Source: Cyclobacterium plantarum
GTDB taxonomy: Bacteria > Bacteroidota > Bacteroidia > Cytophagales > Cyclobacteriaceae
Reading direction: 5' to 3'
Assembly: GCF_011290685.1 (NCBI RefSeq)
Contig: NZ_JAANYN010000001.1
Location: 62,001 to 126,000, forward strand
DNA length: 64,000 nt
The position numbers were made by a program, and so were the translations under genes. Below are positions 24,545 through 34,168 of this stretch, one piece after another. The notes below the pieces were generated by a model. The model saw only the letters and a list, made by a program, of their open reading frames with translations. It made no database searches and was not told the DNA's origin. Within the stretch, counting starts at the first letter, position 1. Every line of letters begins with the position of its first letter.

Positions 24545-25633
24545 TCAGGAAAAAAACCCGTACATGGTGCCTCCGCTGCTGTCTCTGGAAGCAGCAGTAA
24601 CCGAAGCCAGGCAATTGTTTTCTCCTCTCCATCTCAATACCCCCAGAAATGCAAATACGAGTGCTTCTTTAAAGTCTATGATTTGGTTTTCAGGAAGGCT
24701 TACCTCGATCCGAGGCTGGATTTTTGCAGAAAGGTTTTCAATGAAAAAAGTATTATATGCCCCACCCCCGGTTACGAGCAATTTTTTTTGATCGCCTGTG
24801 TTTTTTTGTTGCAACAGGATTTCCGATATGCATCTTGCAAAATGTTCCGACAAGGTCGCCAGGGTATCAGGAACTGAGGTATCCACACTTTCGAGGGTAG
24901 GTATAAAATCTTTTTCTATGTCCTCTCTTCCCAATGATCTTGCCCCTGAAAGCCTGTAGTAGGGGAGCTTTTCCAGTGCAGCAAGCAGCTCAGCACTGAC
25001 CTTTCCCGTTCTGGCAAGGTCTCCATTGGCATCAAAAGCTTTGCCGGCCTTTTGGGCAAAATAATTGAACAAAAGATTGAAGGGGCAGGTGTCAAAGGCT
25101 TTTCTTTGCTTGTCAACCTCCATAGAAATATTGGCTATGCCTCCCAAATTGAGTGCATAATCATAATTTGGGAAAAGCAATTCATCCCCTACGGGCACCA
25201 AAGGCGCTCCCTGGCCCCCAAGGATCACGTCCAATTTTCTAAAATCGTTAATCACAGGAATTCCCGATGATTGCCACAAAGCAAAACCATCTCCGATTTG
25301 TTTGGTCATTCCCTTACTGGGTTGGTGAAACACGGTATGTCCATGGGAAGCAATAGCTGATGGCTGAAGGCCACTGGAATCACATACAACTTTCACCTTA
25401 TTCCCCATCCAGGTACCAAATTCAATGTCTAAAATTTCAAGGGAAGCTGCATCCAAAAGGTGTGCCGACTTGAGGGATTGCTCAAGCTTTTCCGGAAAAG
25501 GGATGGTCGTTGCTTTTTGGATCTCAAAAGACCAGGCGTCATTTTTCCAAAACTTACAGAAAGCAAGATCCAGCCCGTCACCTGAAGTACCGGACATGAG
25601 CCCGACCACTTCATACCACTTTGGTTCATCCAT
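24545..25633 (-). CDS. anmK: Anhydro-N-acetylmuramic acid kinase
   Basis: Phosphorylates and opens 1,6-anhydroMurNAc during peptidoglycan recycling, giving MurNAc-6-phosphate. Motifs: GLMSGTSGDGLDLAFC (ATP/phosphate loop), IASHGHTVFHQP, INDFRKLDVILGGQGAPLVP, LNLGGIANIS, DTCPFNLL, and LLVTGGGAYN. 362 residues, normal length. It is followed by the dehydrogenase gene in the same direction and is divergent from coaX. Confidence 0.95.
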   Translation of the reverse strand: MDEPKWYEVVGLMSGTSGDGLDLAFCKFWKNDAWSFEIQKATTIPFPEKLEQSLKSAHLLDAASLEILDIEFGTWMGNKVKVVCDSSGLQPSAIASHGHTVFHQPSKGMTKQIGDGFALWQSSGIPVINDFRKLDVILGGQGAPLVPVGDELLFPNYDYALNLGGIANISMEVDKQRKAFDTCPFNLLFNYFAQKAGKAFDANGDLARTGKVSAELLAALEKLPYYRLSGARSLGREDIEKDFIPTLESVDTSVPDTLATLSEHFARCISEILLQQKNTGDQKKLLVTGGGAYNTFFIENLSAKIQPRIEVSLPENQIIDFKEALVFAFLGVLRWRGENNCLASVTAASRDSSGGTMYGFFS

Positions 25634-25709
25634 GGGTTAAAGTTTGTTAAAAAGGTCTTTCTAAACTTAAAAATAACATTTCATTCAGCAGCCTCCAAGG
25701 TAAATTGAC

Positions 25710-25717
25710 TAATTTTG
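25710..25717 (+). promoter_or_regulatory. -7 element for the coaX cluster
   Basis: TAATTTTG, an exact TAnnTTTG match, 20 nt before the coaX ATG; this predicts a leader of about a dozen bases. No clear TTG at -33. Confidence 0.45.
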
Positions 25718-25736
25718 AAGTGGTTTTTGAAAAGAA

Positions 25737-26471
25737 ATGGAAAAGAATTTAAGGCATTGGGCAATAGACATCGGAAATACCAGGATCAAAAGCGGTGTAT
25801 TCCTCAATGGTAAATTGTTGGAAACCAAATCCTTTACTGATTTATTGTCTTTCCAGGCATATTTTAGACCAAAAGTAGGTGAGCAGGTGATCATGGTCTC
25901 TGTAAAATGGAATGAAAATGAGCTGAAAGAAATATTCAACATTCCTTTTCTTTTTTTCGACCATAATACACCTTTGCCCATTTTCAATGCGTATGCCAGT
26001 CCCGGGAGCCTGGGCCTGGACAGGCTGGCGGCGGTAGTAGGCGGTAGGGCCTTGAAAAACAAGGGACCGGTTTTATGTATAGATCTTGGAACCTGCATCA
26101 CTTATGATTTTCTGGATGGAGAAAACAAGTATCAGGGAGGGGCAATATCTCCAGGAGTATCTTTAAGAGCCAGATCCATGCATGAGTTTACGGCCAGGCT
26201 GCCCCTGGTGCACCTGACAACTGGAGAAAATATTCCAATTACAGGGAGGGATACTGTAAGCTGCATGCAGTCCGGTATTTTCCACGGTGTGGCGGGAGAA
26301 ATGAGCGCATACATCAGGTATTACCAGGAAGCTTTCGGCCAAGTTTATGTCTTTATTTGTGGAGGAGATGCCGAAATCTTTGAAAGCTTAATAAAAGACC
26401 ACATATTTGTAATCCCCAATTTGGTCCTGTACGGATTGGACAGAATATTAACATACAATGTCGAAAAATAA
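25737..26471 (+). CDS. coaX: Type III pantothenate kinase
   Basis: First committed step of coenzyme A synthesis, phosphorylating pantothenate. ASKHA-fold motifs: AIDIGNTRIKSGVF (phosphate 1), the SLGLDRLAA segment, CIDLGTCITYDFLD (catalytic Asp), GGAISPGVSLRARSMHEFTARLP and FICGGDAE. 244 residues, normal length. The next gene starts inside its last five codons, so the outer membrane protein downstream is probably co-translated. Confidence 0.95.
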   Translation: MEKNLRHWAIDIGNTRIKSGVFLNGKLLETKSFTDLLSFQAYFRPKVGEQVIMVSVKWNENELKEIFNIPFLFFDHNTPLPIFNAYASPGSLGLDRLAAVVGGRALKNKGPVLCIDLGTCITYDFLDGENKYQGGAISPGVSLRARSMHEFTARLPLVHLTTGENIPITGRDTVSCMQSGIFHGVAGEMSAYIRYYQEAFGQVYVFICGGDAEIFESLIKDHIFVIPNLVLYGLDRILTYNVEK

Positions 26472-27747
26472 ATTAATTTTGGCCACACTCGGGTTGTTCC
26501 TGGGTTTTATTGCCATTTCTACCCATAGTTTTGCTCAATTCACTTCATCAACCTACAGTTCCCTGGGGGTAGGTGTTTTCAATAATTCCGGCCTCACCCA
26601 GAATCAGGGTATGGGAGGAATGGGCATAAGTTTTGGGAACAGTTATAGTGTAAACCATGTGAACCCAGCCATTTCTGTTAAAAATGGCGCTTACAGTTTT
26701 CAGGCAGCCTTCAATTACAACCAACTGTCTGCAGCCACCGAGTCCAATTCAGAAGTATTGGACGGAGGGGGTCTCAGCTATGTTGCCATGTCCTTTCCCG
26801 TCATTCCAAGGAAGTTTACTCTGGGATTGGGCTTAAATCAACTTACTGGAGTAGATTATAACATTACCGTCAATTCACCGGTAACCAATACCTCCCTGGT
26901 CTCCCAAAATAGGATAGAAGGGAAAGGGGGGTTGAGCCAGGTGTATCTTCAGGGTGGATTTCAGGTATACAAAAATTTGAGTCTGGGTGTAGAGGGTGCA
27001 TATACCTTCGGCTCAACGATCAGAACCAATCAACTGGATTTACTTGATGAGGACTTAAACGGCATAGGCATTTCATCTGAATATTATGAAAGACTGACCT
27101 TCAGTGATGTTACCTTTAAGGGAAGTATTTACTATGCCCAGCAACTTGGCGAACAGAAATACCTTAATTTAGGTGCCATTTATCATATTTTTGGTGATAT
27201 TAGTGGAAAAGAATTTGCAAAAATGGGAGAATCGGGCCAAGCTAGCATTCCCAATTCACCCGGGGATGTGATTTCGGATGACGTTTCCGGAAGTATTTTC
27301 TTGCCTAATAAGATAGGTTATGGTGTAACTTATGAAAAAATTAATAAATTTGCTATAGGTGTTGAAGCGCAGTTTCAGGACTTTTCTGATTACAGGGGTT
27401 TTAATGCCAGTCAAAGCAACCTTGGAAATGCCTACAAACTATCATTGGGAGGGCAATACATTCCCGACGCCTTCTCTTTGGAGAGTATGCTGAGCAGGTC
27501 TACCTTTAGGGCTGGAATTGAATATGAAAGATTGCCCTATCTGCTGAACCAAAACCAGATTGATGATATTGGCATTAATTTTGGTACTTCTCTTCCGATA
27601 TATAGTTTATCGTTATTGAATTTGGCAGTTAAGGTAGGAACAAGAGGAACAGTAAACGATGGATTAGTTAGAGAAAATTATTTTAAAGTTTCTTTAGGGA
27701 TATCAATAAATGACAACAGTTGGTTTTACAAAAAAGTATTTGAATGA
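26458..27747 (+). CDS. Outer membrane beta-barrel protein (FadL-like)
   Basis: Signal peptide ending THSFAQ, then a repetitive aromatic-alternating sequence typical of a beta barrel. The start of the mature protein, YSSLGVGVFNNSG and GMGGMGISFGNSYSVNHVNPA, resembles the N-terminal hatch region of FadL/porin-like Bacteroidota proteins. It ends in a strand finishing with FYKKVFE. 429 residues. Substrate unknown. It overlaps coaX by 14 nt and its stop overlaps a possible start of the TPR gene (ATGA). The coaX, barrel, TPR, lptC order looks conserved in related bacteria. Confidence 0.8.
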   Translation: MSKNKLILATLGLFLGFIAISTHSFAQFTSSTYSSLGVGVFNNSGLTQNQGMGGMGISFGNSYSVNHVNPAISVKNGAYSFQAAFNYNQLSAATESNSEVLDGGGLSYVAMSFPVIPRKFTLGLGLNQLTGVDYNITVNSPVTNTSLVSQNRIEGKGGLSQVYLQGGFQVYKNLSLGVEGAYTFGSTIRTNQLDLLDEDLNGIGISSEYYERLTFSDVTFKGSIYYAQQLGEQKYLNLGAIYHIFGDISGKEFAKMGESGQASIPNSPGDVISDDVSGSIFLPNKIGYGVTYEKINKFAIGVEAQFQDFSDYRGFNASQSNLGNAYKLSLGGQYIPDAFSLESMLSRSTFRAGIEYERLPYLLNQNQIDDIGINFGTSLPIYSLSLLNLAVKVGTRGTVNDGLVRENYFKVSLGISINDNSWFYKKVFE

Positions 27748-27758
27748 TGTTGACAAAC

Positions 27759-29063
27759 ATGAAAATTAAATCGGCAATTATCGGATGTTTGTCCTTCCTA
27801 CTTGTAGGATTGGTACAGGCACAGGAAGGTTGGAATTGGCCTGCAGACACAGAAATGGAAGCCAAAGCCAGAGAGTACAATGCAGCCTACAATGACTATT
27901 TAAAAGCTGAAGAGTTTTTGAAAGCCAAAGGACCTTTACATTGGCTGTTGGTCAACGCTCCGGATTTAAATGAGGCGCTTTACATCAATGGTGTAAAAGT
28001 CTACGAAGGAGCTGCCGAAAAAGCATCCGATGAAGCCAAAATAAGTGTCTATCAGGATTCTGTATTGACGATTTATGATTTGAGGAAAGAATTGTATGAC
28101 AATGAGGCCAATTGGATTGCCAATAAAGCTTATTATGCCTACAAGTATTACAAAGGTAACAAAGACAAAGTAAACATTGCGGTAGATCTTTTTGAAAGAA
28201 CCATCGATATTCATGGTAAATTGGAGCCATCTTCGCTCAATGCAGCTTATTTTGATGCGGTTTACAGAAATTTTGCTTACAATAAAGCCTACACTCCTGA
28301 AGAAATCATCGAAAAATACGAATTTATCACCAGCAAATTGGATGAAGATGAGGCTGCAGGAACAGATGTATCCAGATCCAAATCTACATTGGAGCAGTTG
28401 CTTGCTGCCATGGAAATTATCGACTGTGATTTTATAGAAAATAATATGGGGCCCAAGCTAAAGGCAGACCCCACCAATTTGAAATTGGCAAAACAAATTT
28501 TCCAGTATTCCATTAAGGAGAAATGTACCAGCAGTGATATTTTTCTGGCCGCCCTGGAGACCATCGATAATGACAGTCCTACTTTCAGCACTTCTCAGGT
28601 CAGGGGAATGCGTTATATGCAAAATTCAGAATATGCCAAGGCAGGAGAGCTTTTCGAAAAAGCACTTACCCTTGCAGAAACCGATGAGCAGAAAGCTGAA
28701 ATTCATTGGGACATGGCCAAAGTACACGCAAACCTAGGCAGAAAAAGCCAGGCCCGTTCCTCTGCTTTGAAAGCTGCAGAGATGAATGGGGAGCGCGAGG
28801 CAGACGCACATTCCTTTATCGCAGGATTGATCATGTCCTCTTCCAATGAATGTAAAGGTGGTGAAAGTCGGGTGAAGGATTATTCCATATACATTGCCGC
28901 ATACAACGAATATGCCAGAGCAGGTAACAATGAAGGTATGGCTAATGCAAAAGCCAGGTTCCCATCTAAAGAGGAATTGTTTACCGAGGGATATCAGGTA
29001 GGTGATACCATCAACACAGGTTGTTGGGTTGGACAGACTGTTACACTGGCTACAAGAGATTGA
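27759..29063 (+). CDS. Periplasmic tetratricopeptide repeat protein
   Basis: 434 residues with a signal peptide (ending LVQAQ) and helical repeats, most evident near the C-terminus: AKAGELFEKALTLAETDEQKAEIHWDMAKV and LGRKSQARSSALKAAEMNG. There are conserved-looking cysteines in IDCDFIE, KEKCTSSD, NECKGGES and NTGCWVG, possibly forming disulfides. An ATG 15 bases earlier overlaps the stop of the barrel gene and is an equally possible coupled start. It ends at a good terminator. Likely a periplasmic scaffold working with the barrel protein, which is inference. Confidence 0.8.
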   Translation: MKIKSAIIGCLSFLLVGLVQAQEGWNWPADTEMEAKAREYNAAYNDYLKAEEFLKAKGPLHWLLVNAPDLNEALYINGVKVYEGAAEKASDEAKISVYQDSVLTIYDLRKELYDNEANWIANKAYYAYKYYKGNKDKVNIAVDLFERTIDIHGKLEPSSLNAAYFDAVYRNFAYNKAYTPEEIIEKYEFITSKLDEDEAAGTDVSRSKSTLEQLLAAMEIIDCDFIENNMGPKLKADPTNLKLAKQIFQYSIKEKCTSSDIFLAALETIDNDSPTFSTSQVRGMRYMQNSEYAKAGELFEKALTLAETDEQKAEIHWDMAKVHANLGRKSQARSSALKAAEMNGEREADAHSFIAGLIMSSSNECKGGESRVKDYSIYIAAYNEYARAGNNEGMANAKARFPSKEELFTEGYQVGDTINTGCWVGQTVTLATRD

Positions 29064-29100
29064 TACGATGAAAGCCTGACTGATCAGGGTACACTAAAAG

Positions 29101-29127
29101 AAAGGCGGTAGATTTACCGCCTTTTTT
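29101..29127 (+). terminator. Intrinsic terminator closing the coaX-barrel-TPR unit
   Basis: AAAGGCGGTA pairs with TACCGCCTTT over a 5-nt loop, then a T-run. Confidence 0.85.
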
Positions 29128-29247
29128 GTTTCCGAATAACGGAATCCAAAAGGGTTTTTGGGATAGAAAACAAACCTTATTGCCCATCATTCGTCAATTG
29201 ATACAGTATTGCTTGGTTAAAGAAGGCATTACTATAAAAATTGTACT

Positions 29248-29255
29248 TACCTTTG
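29248..29255 (+). promoter_or_regulatory. -7 element for the lptC cluster
   Basis: TACCTTTG, exact TAnnTTTG, about 47 nt before the preferred lptC start at 29302; an upstream ATG at 29266 would leave almost no leader. Confidence 0.4.
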
Positions 29256-29301
29256 TATCAAGATTATGGTATCGCGTATTTTGAACCGCATTATCGGAAA
29301 T

Positions 29302-29868
29302 ATGAAAATTAAATTTTCATATTCCTTCAGTTTTTTCTTTAGGGGGTACTATGGATTGTTATTGCCTTTGATTTTGGCTGGAATAGTTTCCTGTAGGGAA
29401 GACGTGGATAAAAGCCAGTTGGAAACCTATGAAGGTCCTATAAGGACCAGCCACCAAATGGAATTGCTTCACAGCGACTCTGCTCTGGTAAGGACAAAAT
29501 TGATGGCAGATAAGCAACTTGAATTCAGGAATGGTGATAATGAATTTCCAGAGGGGATTGTGATTCATTTCTTTGAGAAGGATGGCACCCTAAGCACGAC
29601 GATACGGGCCGACAGAGGCTATTATGACCGTAAAAACAACCTCTACCGGGGTGAGGGAGATGTGCAGGTCCACAATATATTGAAGGAGCAAAAATTGTCT
29701 TCCGAAGAACTCTTTTGGGATCGCGCAAAGAAAAAAATTTATACCGATAAATTTGTAACCGTGGAAGAACCCGACAGAACCATCAAAGGTACAGGAATGG
29801 AAGCAGATGAGGGTTTTAATGATTATAAATTTAAAAAGGTGACAGGAAGAATTGAAAATGTCCTTTAA
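29302..29868 (+). CDS. lptC: LptC-like lipopolysaccharide export protein
   Basis: 188 residues. The signal sequence ends in GIVSC, a lipobox, so in this lineage it is a lipoprotein rather than membrane-spanning. The body is the OstA/LptC beta-jellyroll: YEGPIRTSHQMELLHSDSA, MADKQLEFRNGDNEFPEGI, TTIRADRGYYDRKNNLYRGEG and SEELFWDRAKKKIYTDK. The family passes LPS from the LptBFG transporter to LptA. First gene of an envelope operon with a small membrane protein, CNNM transporter and PpiD-like foldase. Confidence 0.88.
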   Translation: MKIKFSYSFSFFFRGYYGLLLPLILAGIVSCREDVDKSQLETYEGPIRTSHQMELLHSDSALVRTKLMADKQLEFRNGDNEFPEGIVIHFFEKDGTLSTTIRADRGYYDRKNNLYRGEGDVQVHNILKEQKLSSEELFWDRAKKKIYTDKFVTVEEPDRTIKGTGMEADEGFNDYKFKKVTGRIENVL

Positions 29869-29877
29869 TTCAGATTT

Positions 29878-30090
29878 ATGAAAATCACGAGTACCATTTT
29901 ATTGGCTTTGGCGGCAGCTTTAGTGGTCATTGGGGCGCACCTTACCATGAAAGCTGGTATCATGGCCTCCTATCCTCTGTTTATGTTTGCAGTCGTCTTG
30001 CTGTTTTGGCACATGTACCGTAAAAACAAGGTGGAAGAATCAGCCAAAAATCAACAAAAATCCGGAAGTAAAAAAAGGAATAAGAACTGA
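29878..30090 (+). CDS. Small two-helix membrane protein
   Basis: 70 residues with two hydrophobic segments (about 5-24 and 30-46) and a Lys-rich cytoplasmic tail, KNQQKSGSKKRNKN. It fits between lptC and the CNNM gene, with its stop overlapping the next start (TGATG). No family assigned; position suggests a role at the inner membrane in the same operon. Confidence 0.75.
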   Translation: MKITSTILLALAAALVVIGAHLTMKAGIMASYPLFMFAVVLLFWHMYRKNKVEESAKNQQKSGSKKRNKN

Positions 30091-31349
30091 TGGGAGATCA
30101 ATATTTATTGATGGTGTTGGTCAGTTTGTTCTTTTCGGCACTTTTTTCCGGAATGGAAATAGCCTTTGTTTCAGCGAATAGGCTGCACATAGAATTGCAA
30201 AGCAAGCAAGGTAAAATTTCCGGTAAAATATTATCCAATTTTATCCAGAATCCAGGTCAGTTCATTGGAACCACTTTGATGGGAAATACCATCAGCCTGG
30301 TACTTTACGGGATTTTTATGGCCTATTTACTGGGTCCTCCTATCGGGTTTTTGCTGCCGGATTCATTGAATACCGAGGCAGGGGTAATGATTGTACAAAC
30401 CGTGGTGTCTACCCTTGTGGTACTTATTACCGCTGAATTTATTCCCAAAAGTATTTTCATCCTCAACCCTAACAGTCTGCTTGCCTTTTTTTCGTTCCCT
30501 TTTGCGGTGATTTATTATATCCTGTACCCCATTGTTTGGGTAGTAGTGGGTCTTTCCAAATTTGTCATTGTAAAGGTACTCAAATTGGAATACAATGAGG
30601 AGAAGCCAGCTTTTACCATTACGGATTTAAACCGTTTCATTCAGAATTACCTTGACCCCAAAGGGGAAGACGTGGACATTGATGCAAAGATTTTTGACAA
30701 TGCGGTAGACTTTAAAAAAGTTAAAGTCAGGGAATGTATGGTGCCCCGAACGGACATTGTCGCAGTGGAAGTGGAGGATAACATCCCAGAACTAAAAGAG
30801 GTTTTTGTGGAGAGCGGCCATTCCAAAATCATCATTTACAAAGAGACGATTGATGATGTTATTGGATATTGTCACCACCTTGAGCTTTTTAAAAAGCCTA
30901 AAACCATTGAGGATATCCTTACGCCAATAATCATCGTACCTGAATCTGCACTTGCCAATGAGCTGTTGGTCCAGTTCATTAAGGAAAGAAAAAGTCTTGC
31001 CTTGGTAGTGGATGAATTTGGAGGCACAAGCGGCATAGTAAGCATGGAAGACATCATTGAGGAGATCTTTGGTGAAATCGAGGATGAGTACGATAATGAT
31101 GATCTGATTGAACAAAAGGTATCAAATAATGAATACCTGTTAAGTGCCAGGCATGAAATTGATTATATCAACGAAAAATATGAATGGAATTTGCCGGAAG
31201 GAGAATTTGAGACTTTGGCCGGGTTTATTTTGTCGCTCACGGAGAGTATTCCCCAAAAAGGGGAGTCTGTAAGTTATGGGCCTTTTACTTTTACCGTGGT
31301 GTCCAAGCAGGATCACCGGATAGATACCATCAAAATTAACATAGATTAA
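30090..31349 (+). CDS. CNNM/CorC-type hemolysin-family transporter
   Basis: 419 residues. The N-terminal DUF21/CNNM domain has four membrane segments with FSGMEIAFVSANRLHIE and GTTLMGNTISLVLYG. A CBS pair follows (VRECMVPRTDIVAVE, PIIIVPESALANELLVQF, LALVVDEFGGTSGIVSMEDIIEEIFGEI), and a C-terminal CorC_HlyC domain ends the protein. Relatives export Mg2+ or other cations, and the gliding protein GldE belongs to the same family. Inside the lptC operon, just upstream of the foldase gene. Confidence 0.9.
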   Translation: MGDQYLLMVLVSLFFSALFSGMEIAFVSANRLHIELQSKQGKISGKILSNFIQNPGQFIGTTLMGNTISLVLYGIFMAYLLGPPIGFLLPDSLNTEAGVMIVQTVVSTLVVLITAEFIPKSIFILNPNSLLAFFSFPFAVIYYILYPIVWVVVGLSKFVIVKVLKLEYNEEKPAFTITDLNRFIQNYLDPKGEDVDIDAKIFDNAVDFKKVKVRECMVPRTDIVAVEVEDNIPELKEVFVESGHSKIIIYKETIDDVIGYCHHLELFKKPKTIEDILTPIIIVPESALANELLVQFIKERKSLALVVDEFGGTSGIVSMEDIIEEIFGEIEDEYDNDDLIEQKVSNNEYLLSARHEIDYINEKYEWNLPEGEFETLAGFILSLTESIPQKGESVSYGPFTFTVVSKQDHRIDTIKINID

Positions 31350-31443
31350 CCCGTGTTGTGGAAATACTTGATTTATAGATGCGGTAATATTTTGAATTTA
31401 CCGCTATATGTAATTATTTTGCGACACTTCAAAAAACAGGAGA

Positions 31444-33558
31444 ATGGCATTAATAAAACAAATTAGACAAAGGACAGGTCTTGCGATCGGTGTTATTGCA
31501 GTAGGACTGATTTTCTTTTTAGTAGGAGGAGATATTCTGGGTCCGAATTCCATGATTTTGGGATCCGACCGGACCACTGTGGGAGAAATTGCCGGTGAAG
31601 ACATATCCTATGATGAATATGTTCAGCGAATTGAACAAACCAAAATGAGGTTTCAGCAGAATACAGGGAGAAATCCGTCAGAAAGCGATTTGTCTAGTAT
31701 CAGGGACCAGGCCTGGCAGGCCCTTATCGTTGAAAAGATCTTTGCGACACAGTACGAAGAACTGGGTATGCAGGTGTCAGATGATGAGCTGGTGGATATG
31801 GTCCAGGGTAAAAACATCATTGGAGAACTGAGACGTCAGCTGACCAATCCCCAGACAGGAGAATTTGACCGGGAGCAGTTGATTACCTTTCTGCAGTCCC
31901 TGGAAAACGCAGATCCCCAGCAACAGGCCTTTTGGGCCCAGCAGGAAAAAATGTTTGCTGACTCCAGGCTCAGGATCAAATACGACAATATGTTGGCTGT
32001 TTCAGAATATGCTACAAATGCAGAAGCAAAACTTCAACATAAAAGCGCAAATACCATAGCTGATGTCAGGCATATTCACATACCTTACTACTCGGTATCC
32101 GATTCGCTGGTTCAGATAAATGATGCTGAAATCAGGACTTATATCAGCAAAAACCAAGAAAAGTTCAAAGTTACTGAGAGCAGAGGGTTGAGGTATGTGC
32201 GGTTTCCACTTCACCCCAGTGCGGAGGATTCTGCAGCTGCATTGGACCAGATCAACGGGTTGATTGCGGAGCTTAAGGAGACCAATAGCGATTCTTCTTT
32301 CGTTGTAAGAAACTCCGAAGCCCTGAACCCCTTTATTACTGTAAATCCAGGAGACCCACTTCCACAGAATTTCACCAACAATGTAGATGAACCTGAAGAA
32401 GGGGTGGTGTATGGTCCTTTTTTAAGCAATTCGTCCAGTTATGTGGCTTATAAGATAACGGATAAATTTGAGGGGGATCCCCGTATGCGGGCAAGTCATA
32501 TTTTGTTAAGCACAGAAGGTATGACGGATGAAGACAAGGAACAGGTAAGGCAACAGGCCCTGGATGTCCTGGCAGAAGTCAATGAGACCGGCAACTTCGA
32601 GGTGGCAGCAGCGCAATATGGGCAGGATGCTACTTCCCAGCGTGGCGGTGATTTGGGTTGGTTTTTTAAGGATGATTTTGTGACAGAATTTGCGGATGCT
32701 GTTTTTTCTGCCAATTCCACCGGGGTTATCAACAGATTGGTAGAAACAGAGTATGGATACCATATCATTAAAGTGACCGAGCTTCAGCAGACGCTAACGC
32801 AAAAAGTTGCCATACTTGAATTGGAATTAATTGCCAGTGATATAACCAGGAATGATGTATTTAGAAATGCTGATTATTTTGCGGCAAACTCCTCCAACCC
32901 ATCTACATTTGAGGCAAATGCCGAAAAAGAAGGCTATACTATTTTATCGGCAAGTAATGTAGGACCTACATCCAGAACCCTGAACAACCTTAGCGGGGCA
33001 AGGGAAATTGTACGTTGGGCATTTAATGACGCATCTGTTGGAAAGGTTTCCAGGGTTTTTGAACTCGAGGATGCCTATGTGGTAGCTTTGTTATCCAATA
33101 AGACAGAGGAAGGTGATGGCAGCATCAATAATCCTGACATCAAGGCCCAGGCTACCCAAGAACTTAAAAACGACAAAAAAGCTGCCTACATAAAAGAAAA
33201 AATTGAAGGCATGGAAACATTAGAGGCCATGCAGGAAGCATTTCCTGATGCTTCCATCGGTTCCACAGCAGATTTGCGGCTGAATGCCAGCACATTGCCA
33301 GGAGTAGGGTTTGCACCCAAAGCTGTTGGAGCCATTTTTGGCCTGCAGGAATCAGGTGAAATGACAAAGCCCATTCAGGAGGATATAGGAGTGATTGTAG
33401 CCGAACTCAACAGTATTATTCCAGCCCCTGAAATTGCAGATTACACCCGTTATCAAAACGAAATTACCAACAATGCTTCTCAGAGAACTTCATACATGAT
33501 CATGATGGCGATGGAAGAACTTGCAGGTGTTAAGGATTACCGATATAAATTCTTTTGA
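31444..33558 (+). CDS. PpiD-like periplasmic peptidyl-prolyl isomerase/chaperone
   Basis: 704 residues. One N-terminal membrane anchor (TGLAIGVIAVGLIFFLVGG), a SurA/PpiD-like chaperone region beginning EDISYDEYVQRIEQT, then a parvulin domain at about 345-445 with RMRASHILLSTEG, GGDLGWFFKDDFVTEFADAVF and ETEYGYHIIKVTE. The C-terminal half is a second helical chaperone part. The family assists folding of proteins emerging from Sec, including outer membrane proteins. Last gene of the lptC cluster, followed by a strong terminator. Confidence 0.92.
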   Translation: MALIKQIRQRTGLAIGVIAVGLIFFLVGGDILGPNSMILGSDRTTVGEIAGEDISYDEYVQRIEQTKMRFQQNTGRNPSESDLSSIRDQAWQALIVEKIFATQYEELGMQVSDDELVDMVQGKNIIGELRRQLTNPQTGEFDREQLITFLQSLENADPQQQAFWAQQEKMFADSRLRIKYDNMLAVSEYATNAEAKLQHKSANTIADVRHIHIPYYSVSDSLVQINDAEIRTYISKNQEKFKVTESRGLRYVRFPLHPSAEDSAAALDQINGLIAELKETNSDSSFVVRNSEALNPFITVNPGDPLPQNFTNNVDEPEEGVVYGPFLSNSSSYVAYKITDKFEGDPRMRASHILLSTEGMTDEDKEQVRQQALDVLAEVNETGNFEVAAAQYGQDATSQRGGDLGWFFKDDFVTEFADAVFSANSTGVINRLVETEYGYHIIKVTELQQTLTQKVAILELELIASDITRNDVFRNADYFAANSSNPSTFEANAEKEGYTILSASNVGPTSRTLNNLSGAREIVRWAFNDASVGKVSRVFELEDAYVVALLSNKTEEGDGSINNPDIKAQATQELKNDKKAAYIKEKIEGMETLEAMQEAFPDASIGSTADLRLNASTLPGVGFAPKAVGAIFGLQESGEMTKPIQEDIGVIVAELNSIIPAPEIADYTRYQNEITNNASQRTSYMIMMAMEELAGVKDYRYKFF

Positions 33559-33583
33559 TCTGCCCTTAATATGCCCTTAATGG

Positions 33584-33616
33584 AATCCCATTCTTATAAA
33601 GAATGGGATTTTTTCG
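33584..33616 (+). terminator. Intrinsic terminator after the PpiD-like gene
   Basis: AATCCCATTCT pairs perfectly with AGAATGGGATT over a 5-nt loop, then a T-run. Confidence 0.9.
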
Positions 33617-33658
33617 TTTTCAGGGATTTAATTTTACTAAATTTTGGTTAAAAAATAT

Positions 33659-33925
33659 ATGGAAAAGAACTTTGACACCGTGGCATTTAAAGAAAGGCTG
33701 GAAGATCAAAATAGTTTTCCTGCTTTGTACATGTTTAAATTTATTGTGCCCAATGGCAAGGAAAGTGAAATTGCCGCATTGCTGCCCAATAATGAAATGA
33801 AGATAAAGACTTCATCTAAAGGTAATTACGTCAGTGCCACCATCAAGGCCATGATGCCTGATAGTCAATCCATCATTGATGTGTACGAAAAGGCAGCAAA
33901 AATTGAAGGTGTCATATCACTTTAA
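33659..33925 (+). CDS. DUF493 (YbeD-like) small protein
   Basis: 88 residues with the ferredoxin-like pattern of the YbeD/DUF493 family: YMFKFIVPNGKESEIAALLP, a SSKGNYVSATIKAMM strand pair, and SQSIIDVYEKAAKIEGVISL. The fold resembles ACT-type regulatory domains; the role is unknown (E. coli YbeD is linked to lipoate metabolism by position). ATG chosen over a start five codons upstream. First of a compact four-gene run ending with the inositol monophosphatase. Confidence 0.85.
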   Translation: MEKNFDTVAFKERLEDQNSFPALYMFKFIVPNGKESEIAALLPNNEMKIKTSSKGNYVSATIKAMMPDSQSIIDVYEKAAKIEGVISL

Positions 33926-33937
33926 AAATACCTATTT

Positions 33938-34168
33938 ATGTGGAAAGAAGAGAATAATAAATTGAAGCAAACTTTTGAATTTAAAGATTTTACAGAGGCA
34001 TTTGCCTTTATGACAAGGGTAGCCTTTTTGGCAGAAGCCCATGGTCATCACCCTAATTGGAGCAATGTGTACAATAAAGTAGACATTGAATTGACCACGC
34101 ACGATAAGGGGAATACCATCACCGAGAAGGACAGGAAATTGGCAAAAGCCATTGAAGAGTTGAATTGA
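33938..34168 (+). CDS. phhB: 4a-hydroxytetrahydrobiopterin dehydratase (pterin carbinolamine dehydratase)
   Basis: 76 residues, a short member. The signature E-x3-HHP-x5-Y-x9-H-x(8+)-D is complete in [13 protein letters not shown]...[13 protein letters not shown]. It normally recycles the pterin cofactor of phenylalanine hydroxylase; no hydroxylase is visible in the window, so it may serve another pterin pathway. Its stop overlaps the rsmI start (TGATG). Confidence 0.9.
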   Translation: MWKEENNKLKQTFEFKDFTEAFAFMTRVAFLAEAHGHHPNWSNVYNKVDIELTTHDKGNTITEKDRKLAKAIEELN

